Of a DNA stretch of 64,000 nt, positions 34,881-44,144 are shown one piece after another. The translations under genes were made by a program, and so were the position numbers. The DNA comes from Cycas panzhihuaensis (lineage: Eukaryota > Cycadophyta), in assembly GCA_023213395.1 (NCBI GenBank), contig CM041465.1, positions 132,811,741 through 132,875,740 on the forward strand, written 5' to 3'. Within the stretch, counting starts at the first letter, position 1, and each line of letters begins with the position of its first letter. The notes below the pieces were generated by a model. The model was not told the origin of the DNA. It was given only the letters and a program-made list of their open reading frames with translations, and did no database searches.

Positions 34881-36620
34881 CTTTTTGAGGATTCATCAGA
34901 CAAAGGGTCTGATCAGTTATACATAACGGTTACACCATTGACAGTACAAGTGCCAAGTGTGCCAGAACCTATACATATGAAGACACCATTTAAGAATCCA
35001 TTATTTGGGAAGGATAGTATTGCAGTAAGCACTCCAAACACATCTCCAAAAGAAAAGGGTGAAGGAGAGAAGATAGAATCTAGTGAGGAGGAAAAAGGGG
35101 AAGAATCACCACTGGGTGGGACACCGGTACAATCTCCCAGGATGGATGACTACAGAGGTTTTGGTAAATTGATCTTTAACAACACTTCGGATGTAGCTGA
35201 ACATGCATATTTGTTCCAAAATTTGATTGACGTGAAGAAAATTACGGATGAAGATGAGATAAAAGCTAGATTCGCTTGTACATTGAGGGGAGTGCCATTG
35301 GCCTGGTGCAAGGAGTTGGACAAGAAAGAATCATGGGCCAACATAAAAAAGTCTTTTGAAGAAAGATTTCAAAAGTTTTGAAGTAATGCAGCAGTGGAAA
35401 TTGGCCTCAGGGAAATCAAACAAAGACCCAGAGAATCGGTGTTGACCTATATCAGTCGGATGAAAATCATTGCAGCCAACATGATCAACGAGACCATGAC
35501 AGATCACAATATGAAAAATTATTTTGTCAGAGGATTAAATGAAAAGCTGAAAGCCATGATACATGCACATCCATTGAAGTCATTCAAGAATGCCCAGGAT
35601 TTGGCACTCGATTTTGAAATGGAGATGGATGCTCAGGCTGGAGGGCACGACCCCCTCCTATTGAGATTACAAGAAGAAATAAGGGAAATTAAACATAATC
35701 AACATAACCGACCCTTCTGCCAAGTGGGAGTATCGGAAGAGGAATCGGAAGTAGAAGCTCTGAGGAAGGAAGTGGCAAGATTAAAAATAAGGAATAATAG
35801 AGAGGAGGAAATGACAAAGAAAAAAAAGGACCATGAATTCAGAGTGGAAAAGTGGTGCCACATCTGTGAAGAAAGTTCGCACACGACAAAAGAGCGTGAA
35901 CTTAATCCGAAGAATAATGCAATGCACCAAAGGGACAAATGGTGTCACATATGCAATGTGGATACTCATATGACGAAGGATTTTTACAACCCAAGAGGAA
36001 AATCGTACAGAGGACAAGGTAGAGGAAGAGGAAGCAACCCACCTCGGAATGTGTACACGAGGAGTACATAGGAATCCTCGAGGAAGAAACAACCAATGGG
36101 AAGATGCCTCATATGCTTATAGTTCGGACATTGGAAATCTGAATACCCAACTAAACGGGAGTACGAAAAAAAACCGTTTGTATGCAATAATTGTGGACCA
36201 AGTGAGCACAAAACGGAGGATTGCAAGGGGAAAGCGAAAGCCACCAACTTAATGACAATCATACTAGAAAGCAAAAATGTAAAACTCCAAAAGAAGCAAA
36301 AAGAAAAGGAAGAACAGGGGTATCCAAACCCACAGACGGAGATAAATTGATTTCGACAAGTAAAGCAAGTGTTAGAGGAACTAGCTTAGGAAGAGACTAT
36401 GTTACCAATGGGGAAACCCAAGACCAGATATGTGTATGTGAGAAAGAATAAACAAAAGGAGAAAGAAAAGGTACCAGAAGAACCAAAAACACAACCCCAA
36501 AAGGTACCAGAAGAACCAAAAACACAACCCCAAATGGTACAAATGGAGGAATTATTCAAAGGATTACCCGCAAAGGATATTCTAAGAATGTTGTTGTTGA
36601 TGGAGAATTTGGTGAAATAG
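34881..36620 (+). pseudogene. Gypsy-2 gag with four zinc knuckles
   Basis: The capsid-type domain is at about 35150-35640 with FGKLIFNNTS, RGVPLAWCKELDK, SWANIKKSFEERFQ, a TGA at 35379, then GLREIKQRPRESVLTYISRM. A charged helix 35700-35830 follows. The knuckles are CHICEESSHTTKER, CHICNVDTHMTKDF, CLICLWFGHWKSEY and CNNCGPSEHKTEDC. The final Cys is lost in the first three and kept in the fourth. A frame change lies near 36070-36220. Before the stop at 36618, an 11-residue unit VPEEPKTQPQK is repeated twice (36470-36535). The frame from 35394 is open for 225 codons. Confidence 0.85.
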
Positions 36621-37318
36621 TTGCAATTAACTATTTCTCTATGCTAAGTAATCGACTAGTTTAAAGGAGGGATGTTACAACAAGGAATTACCAAGAGTCT
36701 GAAGAAAGTGATGCCGTCATTCAACATGGATCCCATGGTGACAATGATGATATTGGGAGAAACATTTTCGAATGTGATCGTTGATGGGGGAGCAACTGTG
36801 AATGTACTACCCACCTCGACATGGTGAAAGTTGGGGAGCCCGAAGTTGGAAGCGGCAACCTATTCATTAAAATTAGCCAATGAATTATTGGTGCGACCTG
36901 TGGGAAAGTTGGCCAACATCAAAGTGGATGTGGCAGGAATCGTCGTGAAAATCAACTTCACAATTGTGGAAACGGAAAAGGGAAGGCCTTGGCTATACAA
37001 GGAAGGCCCTATCCAGCCTTATTAGGAAGGCCTTGGCTATACAAGACCCAATGTCTCCAAAACTGGAAGAACGTGACCTTCACCTTGTCAAATGGCGGAA
37101 ATGAATTGGTATTACCAATGTTGGGGAGGAATTCCATTGAGGTGATACCTGACGAGGGATCCAGTACAACCGTCATGAGTGAAACAACAGCCTCTTCCCT
37201 CGATGAAGAGAATCTTTACCATACAGCCGAAGAAATTACCAAATTAATCGACTACCAAGAAGCAGAACCGACTCATTTTGGAGAAATTTATAACTCCTCG
37301 CATTTGAAAATGGGATGA
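36621..37318 (+). pseudogene. Gypsy-2 aspartic protease
   Basis: The motif NVIVDGGATVNVLP at about 36772 has D-G-G in place of D-[ST]-G. The domain continues with KLANELLVRPVGKLANIKVDV and RPWLYK. A 44-bp tandem duplication (copies of GGAAGGCCTTGGCTATACAA at 36981 and 37025) shifts the frame inside the RPWLYK segment. The following frame, KTQCLQNWKNVTFTLSNGG, is open to a stop at 37316-37318. Confidence 0.78.
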
Positions 37319-38480
37319 GATTTGTGGATTACTGGTTGCAACACGCTTACGAAGTAAACTCTTATTCTCATAGGTGTAACTTATTATCTAAATGTATAAC
37401 TGGAAACATTGATGATAATTCAAATTCTTTTGAGTATATGATGACTAACAATAGATCAGTAGATAACACAGAAATTAACATAAACCTAGACCAAAACCCC
37501 CCTAATAGACTTAGTATTTTTCATAGCTCTATAGTATCTAGTATTAACCTTAACCTCCCTTCTACCTCAGGTGTGGGTCCTAAGGTAGATTCCTTATCCC
37601 CCCCGCCTTATTACAACCTGGGGAAGGAAGTAATATTCCTTCATCATCCTTTTTAGAGGTATACCCACCCAGCAACCAATCCCTTCCAACAATTGGCACC
37701 AAATCCAAGGAATGGAAGGGGAATCGACGGAAAATACTTCTAGAGACTCAGGTCTAGGCAATAAGGTAACTATCCCAAAGGAGACAAACTTCAAAACTTA
37801 TATTGGAAACCATGTTAAACCTTTCTATGGGGAACAATTATATGGAACCACTCATTTAACCCATTGCATAGAATACTAGATGGAGAAAGAAAATTGGGAT
37901 ACGAATCAATGGCAAAAGGATCTAGTACTTACCTTGCGAGGAACGGCTTGGTATTGGTACTTAGCCCACCAAGTCACTTTCCAGGGTTGGAAGGAGTTAC
38001 AAACTGCGTTTAGGCTTCGATTCGACCACCCCAAACACTTAAACATTCCATTATTCCATGTAGGCAAAAACCCTAGTGAGCATATACAAAAATGTAAACA
38101 AGAATGGACATTCCTAGGTACACCAAAGGAAACCTGGCCTAACCTTTTTTATCATACCTTGGGAAGGGTAACAAAGGATTGGTTCCTAGGAGGAGAACAA
38201 AATCTGGATGTAACTTGGGAAAGCCTTAAGGGATTTTTTATAAAAAAACTTTACGCACTCGTCAGAAGATAAAAATATTGATAAAATCTTGAAAAGTATT
38301 AGAAGAATGAGTATGAACTTAGAACAAGGAGTTATAGCAATGAGTAGAAAGTAGGAAGAATCGGCGTATGATGAAGAAGAAGAAATCCCGAACTATCCGG
38401 CGGAATTCACGGAAGTCAATATTGGGGAAAGGAAAATAGAAGATACCCCTGCCCATAAAATTGGAAACAAAGAAGATATT
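37319..38480 (+). pseudogene. Gypsy-2 linker and second gag-like domain
   Basis: A linker rich in Asn, Ser and Pro runs to about 37660. From about 37795 the frame reads TYIGNHVKPFYGEQLYG, a TAG at 37877, then a 130-codon open segment to 38272. That segment has WQKDLVLTLRGTAWYWYLAH, FQGWKELQTAFRLRFDHPKH, NPSEHIQKCKQEWTFLG and HTLGRVTKDWFLGGEQN, VTWESLKGFFIKKL. The pattern L-R-G-T-A-x-x-W-Y, then W-x-E-L-x-x-x-F-R-x-R-F is that of a Ty3 gag core. A charged tail with KIEDTPAH ends near 38450. The same domain is in Gypsy-1 at 27851-28551, so it is a fixed part of this family. Confidence 0.72.
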
Positions 38481-38539
38481 GAAGCAACCAAATTAAAAAC
38501 TACTGAAATCAATGTAGAAAGTAAAGAGGACCCTAAAAC

Positions 38540-39571
38540 AATACGAATCAGAGATTACTGGGATAACAAACAGTAGCAAAGGCTCATTAATTGTTTGAGA
38601 AATTTCGTGACGTATTTGCATGGTCGTATAAAGACCTGAAGGGTATTCCCCCAGAAATAGGAATGTATCACATCTATTTGGTGGAAGGAGCAAAACTAGT
38701 AAAGAAGAGACCATATCGTATGAATCCTAAATATAAAGAAAAGGTAAAAGCAGAATTAGACAAGATGTTAGAAGCAAGGTATATCTACAAGATCGACTAT
38801 AGTGACTGGGTGAGCCCTGTAGTAGTGGTTCCCAAAAAAAATGGGAAGATACGCGTCTATGTAGATTACAGACAATTGAATAAGGTAACAAAGAAGGATC
38901 TCTTCCCGTTACCCTTACAGAGGATATTTTGGAAGCCGTGGGGGAAATGAGATATATTCCTTCACTGATGGACTTAGTGGGTACAATCAAGTGCAGATTG
39001 CCCTGGAGGATCAAGCAAAGACTACGTTCGTTACGGAATGGGGAACATATGCCTACAAAGTAATGCCATTCGGTCTTACGAATGCTCCAGCCACATTCCA
39101 GAGGATAGTGATCAATATATTCCAAAAAATGATTGGGGAAACAGTGGTAGTATTCCTGGACAATTGGACGTTATATGGGTTGATGAAAAACCATATGGAA
39201 AACTTGAGGGAGATGTTGCAGACGTACCAGGAGAATAAGTTGTGTTTAAATCCAGAAAAATGTACCTTTTTGGTACCCTTTGGGAATCTATTAGGGCACA
39301 TAGTCAGCAAGGAAGGATTGCTAATGGATTCGGCCAAGGTATCTACAATCCTACACTTTCCCATACCGCTTACGAGGAGACAATTGAAAGGTTTCTTGGG
39401 TTTGACCAGATACTACAGAAAATTTATCAGGGGATACACATGCATATCGGGACCCCTCGAGGAATTGTTAAAGAAAAGTATTGAATGGGAGTGGATGGAA
39501 GAACAACAACAGGCATTCGAAGCATTGAAGAAAGCCATCATATCAGCACCTATATTGTGATTTCCTGATTG
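38540..39571 (+). pseudogene. Gypsy-2 reverse transcriptase, active site altered
   Basis: The N-terminal part (38591-38950) has FRDVFAWSYKDLKGIP, PYRMNPKYKEKVKAELDKML and KKNGKIRVYVDYRQLNKV. A frame change near 38935 leads to 38991-39560 with KTTFVTEWGTYAYKVMPFGL and VVFLDNWTLYG. The last Asp of the F-L-D-D box is Asn, which would abolish polymerisation. The thumb and connection follow with KGFLGLTRYYRKFI. A stop at 39558 precedes the point (39577) where Gypsy-4 splits the frame. RNase H resumes at 55729. Confidence 0.87.
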
Positions 39572-39576
39572 GAAGA

Positions 39577-42128
39577 TGGACGCGCTACTACGGGATAACT
39601 ACCTAACTGATAGGTGTAAGGGTAAGTGAGTGGTGGAATGGTAGAAGGTAGGACCTAAAAGGTGGGTAACTACCACGCAGAGCGCCCCGTGCACTGGAGC
39701 GCGAGTTCGGGATCTGCAATGGAGTATGGCTACTGTCGGGTGACCCTTCACCGCTTCGAGTAAGGGGTGAAGGTGCGTAGGGCAAACCTGAGTTGACCTG
39801 GGAATAGGACCCTCCCACCCTTGGGTGGCGGAAGAGGGAAGAGAAGACCTAATGGAGACAAAGCCAAGAGCAATCCTACACAACCTAACCTGCACACGAG
39901 TGATGCGGGAAGCAAGGCACTCGTGTGGTTAAGGAGAGAGAAGGAAAGGTAAAGTAAGGGAGGACTCCTACAATCTTTCCTACGAATGATAAAGATGCAT
40001 GAAACAAGACAAACGAATCGCAAACAAGTACCAAACCAATTCTCCCCTTTTATCCTTCAAAGTACTAATTACTACAAAAGAAATAAAAGGAAAAGAAAGG
40101 GTAGCTGGGGAACGAAACGCACCGAGCGAAGGCGGCAGGCAAGTAACCTTCTCGAGGAGCACCCAACCACTCTGGGCGACGTACTGGATGCGAGATATTG
40201 CGGCGGACGAAGAGGAGCCTTCCTTACCTTCCCCGGAAAATCAAATGCAATACCAAGAAAGAAAGGAAACACCAACTAAGAAATGAAATAGCATGGAAAC
40301 GTAACGCATATGAAGGTGCTTACCGGTAGCTAGGCCCACGGGCGATGCACTCCACGCTTCCCAAGTACCTGCAAGCAATAGCGGTCTCTTTCTCTTTCCA
40401 AAGTAAGAGCACTAACATGCAACACAAAAACTCTAACAATATATGCCTAAATAACGTAAACGAGAATTGGAATATACATGCGTTAGTGCTAATCCAACAA
40501 TGAAAGTATCAAAAGAAAGTGACCAAAGTGAAAGTAAATGGTTGGGTAAGCCTCGGAGTGGCCTACCTCCCATAAATGATGCCCAAACCTCCCCCCAAGA
40601 GCCACGAGGCAGCGAGGGGAAAGTCAAGAGCAAGGGCTGGAAAATGGCAGCAAAAGGGGCAAAGAAAGGCCCAAGGGTACCCACGGCGAACCGGGATGCT
40701 ATGAGGAGCAAACCGGGTGACCCGGGAAAGAAAGGTGAAGCGGGAAACCAGCAGTTGGGACTTATGAGTGATGCCCAAACCTGAGCAAAAGGTTCCAAAT
40801 CAGTCAGAACTTGTGACAATGGTTTGGGCAACCAAAGCGAGCCTTCAAACCCTTGTTTGCAAGCCAAAGGCAGCGGCGAGAGGGAGGTTTTGGGGGGCTT
40901 AGAGCCGCCTAGGGAGCGTGGAAGGTGGTACGGAATCCACCCAGCTCCTCTCCAAAACCTATGCAACCCCTCACGCCGCTGCCTTGGACAGCAAATGCAG
41001 GCAAGAAGCACAGGGAGAGTGGTATAACAGCCTCCAAAAGGGAGGACAACCAACTCTCAAGCAACAAGTAAGAGCAAACAAGCTGAAGCATGAATATCAC
41101 AAGAAAACAAGCATAAAAACAAGGAATACCTGGAGAGAAGAGGCAAGGGATTTGCCTCAGCCAAAGGGCAGCGGAGAGGGACTGATAAATCAGCCCAGAT
41201 CTGAAGTAGAGCAGGTTTGAGGCCCTGCTACGGAGGTGTGACGGGAAACTCCTGTACTTGGGGCGCTTAAGGACTGCCTGGACGAAGACCAGCTGGAAAC
41301 CACTTCAAAGGAGCCCTCTCCAAGGCGTTTGAGGGGCTGGGAGAATGTCTCAGCCACGCCAAAGGAGAGTTGGGCAGTATGAAGAGTGCAGTCCGATTGA
41401 TGCAAAGCAAGCAGAGAGAAGCAGAGCAGGAGAGTGTTTCCTTGAGAGCAATTCCAAAAGTGAGCCAAAAGATCCTTGAAAATGAGCCAAAAAGGGCTTA
41501 AGTATTCAAGCAAAACCCTAAAGCGTGCGATTAGGGCGCAGCTGGAAGAGAAACAAAGCGCGAGCCACGTGGCAGTTTCGCAATAAATGCGAAATTGCCA
41601 CGGCGAATTTTTAAAAACAACCTGAGACAGTCGTACCGCGAATATTCTGGCGGTACCGCGAAAAATCCGGCGGTACAGACCTAGAGCTGAAAATGGGGCC
41701 CACCAACCAGTCCAGGTTGGGGGCAGACGACAGAAAAGGCTAACATAACGCTAAAACACCTACCCGGGAGCAAACAGGTCAACAAAACGAGTCCAAAGGA
41801 GCAAAAATAGGGCTCGAGTGGGGTGGCAAGTTGACCAAACGATGACGAGTCATCACACGGGTGGAGGCGGCGCAAACCTAGTGGATCCAGGAGCGAGGAG
41901 GCGGATGCGGGAAATGTCGGTCACTGTGGTGCCACACTCGCTGGGAGTGTGCCCCTGCTATAGTCGTCATGGGCTAAAATAAGTGTGGACGACTACAAGG
42001 TCGCCCACAAAATCATACACATGCAGATACGCAATCAAACATCCAGTAAAAGAAAGCGATGACAATGCAAGAGACATACCTGCACTTACCTGAGTCGGTG
42101 ATTCCGTATCCATTCCGGGCCGGAAACA
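39577..42128 (-). repeat. Gypsy-4 3' LTR (left copy), 2552 bp
   Basis: From TGGACGCGCTACTACGGG to GGCCGGAAACA, aligned with 53162-55723 along its whole length. A long minus-strand open frame at 40433-41053 and others are present but not conserved in length in the other LTR copy, so they are not called genes. Near 41635-41680 the word GGTACCGCGAA occurs twice. No clear polypurine tract abuts the inner edge. Confidence 0.9.
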
Positions 42129-42533
42129 TCGCCTTATGGCGTGAGCCTCGCCGCTCGGAAGCCTGGTGCGATGGCGAATGCTGGCAACACAACTGTCAGT
42201 AGCACATGTATATATAGATATATCAATTAAGATCATAACAGTAGGCAAGGGTGCCGGCGAGTGTCGTGGCGGGACATGTGGATACGAAAACGGCGGTGGA
42301 GACGACATAGGGGCTGACTATGGGCCACCTGGAAACCGACTGGGAGAATGAGACAGGTGAGGGGGCTGCCCCCACCACAAAGAATGCAAAAGAACATGCA
42401 TAGCTAAATAGAGAACGAATAGTGGATACCATAGTTTTACCTCATTAGTAACCCGGTTTCGGAGGTGCGAACGGATCGCAAAGCAAAGTGACAGACGACC
42501 TGGGGCTTGGGTGACGGGAAGGCCAGGCAAACC
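42129..42533. other. Gypsy-4 sequence between 3' LTR and the second RNase H-like ORF
   Basis: About 400 bp with a TATATATAGATATATC tract near 42210 and G-rich plus-strand sequence. No ORF with a recognisable product. Confidence 0.5.
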
Positions 42534-43124
42534 TCAAGGACGGTCGGCAAGAAGGGAGAGGCGGCGCTCAAGGATGAGGCGAACGAGGCTATCTGCCTCA
42601 GCGTTGAGGGCCCGAGGGATATGCTGGATATCAACAGAAGAAAAGCGGGCCGGGGAGGATCCGGCAGAAGCAAGAGTCCTCAAGTGAGGGCATCGCACCT
42701 GGTAAACCTGGGTGAGATGAGACACCACGACTTGAGAGTTGCAAAACAAGACAATGGGTCCGTGATGGAAACGGAGAGCATCAGTAAGGGCTTCAATAAC
42801 AGCTGCATACTCGGCTTCATTGTTGGTAGCCTCTGGGAGGAAGATCCCAGAGCGGAGGAGATCATGTCCGTAAGGGTCATGGAGAATCCACGCACGCAGA
42901 AGGTCCAGGTTACCGCGCTTCGCCGCTTGCAGAAAGATGTAGACAGACATCGGCGACACAAAATCCAAGCAATCGATGGGTGATGAAAGCGACGCACAAC
43001 AAGTCAGCAGAAAATGGCTGTGACGGGTAGGAGGACCTAGCAATGAGGTAACCCAAGGCGAGAGCAGACAATCCGATCGCCGGCGGAGAGCGATCGGACG
43101 GGAAAAGACCCCTTGGAGTGCCAA
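42534..43124 (-). pseudogene. Gypsy-4 second RNase H-like ORF, downstream of integrase
   Basis: An open stretch of 196 codons. Residues 75-190 have the plan of a type I RNase H of the group called archaeal-like in plants: WILHDPYGHDLLRSGIFLPE, then ATNNEAEYAAVIEAL with the catalytic-type Glu. CNSQVVVSHL follows, where the usual Asp of D-S-Q is Asn, and then ALNAEADSLVRL with the last Asp. The first strand with D-G-x...N-P-G-P is frame-shifted just upstream. The usual RNase H of this element lies after reverse transcriptase at about 48120-47810, so this is a second one. Such a domain is known in Tat-type elements, where as I recall it normally sits before integrase. Confidence 0.62.
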
Positions 43125-43464
43125 AAGGTCGCTTTAGAAAGCGAAACATGCCCCCGAGTGGGGGGGCATTCCTTTTGGGGACTCCAAGAGCGAGAAAGGA
43201 TCATGACATGAGTCCGTATGCGAACGAGCCGAACGAGTATAAACTCGGGCAGGCACGGGAGTAGCGCACAAAACGATGCAGAAGGGCTCTGGCCAACAGC
43301 GCGATGATGATGCACCATAGATGCCCTTGCAGGAGGGCAAAAGGGGCACCAATATAGCGTAATTGACGACAGGGCCAGAAGGCAAAGGTAATCGGGGCAA
43401 CGAGACGGTCCCAATGACTGACGCGAGACCAAAAACAGAGGAAGTGCCCGTTGGGGGCCCCGCC

Positions 43465-43472
43465 TATATAAG
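43465..43472 (+). promoter_or_regulatory. Candidate TATA box for the antisense ORF of Gypsy-4
   Basis: CGCCTATATAAGG on the plus strand, about 670 bp upstream of the antisense ATG at 44145 and followed by a long G/A-rich stretch ending in a GAGAGAGAGAGA run near 44050. Orientation fits transcription of the antisense ORF, not of the element. No other promoter evidence. Confidence 0.4.
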
Positions 43473-43861
43473 GAAATCGACGGGAAAATGGATTCATTTT
43501 CACCGGCTCTCGTACGAAACCAGAGCCATTTCCTTACGCAACGGAGTGCCACCCAACTTTGGAGGCACGCCGAGAGAGATCTGACCGTCAGATCGGAGAG
43601 CGGAGAGAGCCAGCACGACCGACCAGATGACATGGCGATAGCGAGACCAGATCCAGTGAGTGAAAATCACTAAACCTGACCCAAATCGAAGTTCAAAGTT
43701 TATGGCTTTTGTAGTTTTTGCGCAATTTTGCATAGTCTTAGTGCCCCTTGGGCAATCTGGCTTCCCGGATCCGAATCGACCCAGAAGAGGCGGACCGGGC
43801 ATTAGGGAGCTCGTCCTGGGCCCCACGGTCCACCAAGAAATTTTTGGTTTTTGGGCGGAAA

Positions 43862-43970
43862 ACCCCTTTAGGGGTCGCCAGATCACGGGCAATGATCGCG
43901 GTGTCGCGATCATTGCCGCGGCCCCACATCGCCATGGGATTGTACAAACTTAGCGGTACCGCTAAGTTTG
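43862..43970. repeat. Cluster of three inverted repeats in Gypsy-4
   Basis: ACCCC-TTTA-GGGGT at 43862-43875. GGCAATGATCGCG-GTGT-CGCGATCATTGCC, 13-bp perfect arms, at 43888-43917. A 26-bp perfect palindrome with half-site CAAACTTAGCGGT lies at 43945-43970. They lie between the candidate TATA box and the antisense ORF. Confidence 0.9.
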
Positions 43971-44144
43971 GCGTGGTACGAAGACAACAAGGCAGAAAAA
44001 TAGACATGAGAGCCAAAAGAGCCCCAAATCTCAGGCAGAGAGAGATTTGAGAGAGAGAGAGGTAATAATAGCTGACATGAGACTGACTTGAGGTGTTTTT
44101 GGTGTGAATAGTCGCCCTCGCCAGATAACCGCGAGAACGTTGGT

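Noticed and set aside
40433-41053. 206-codon minus-strand open frame inside the Gypsy-4 left LTR
   Set aside because: The matching frame in the right LTR copy is shorter and broken, and no domain is visible; long frames are expected in GC-rich LTRs.
42507-42983. 158-codon plus-strand open frame
   Set aside because: It lies opposite the RNase H-like ORF at 42534-43124, whose motifs are recognisable; the plus frame has none.
43037-43633. 198-codon minus-strand open frame near the second RNase H
   Set aside because: No recognisable motif and several overlapping frames in GC-rich sequence; only the RNase H-like frame is supported.
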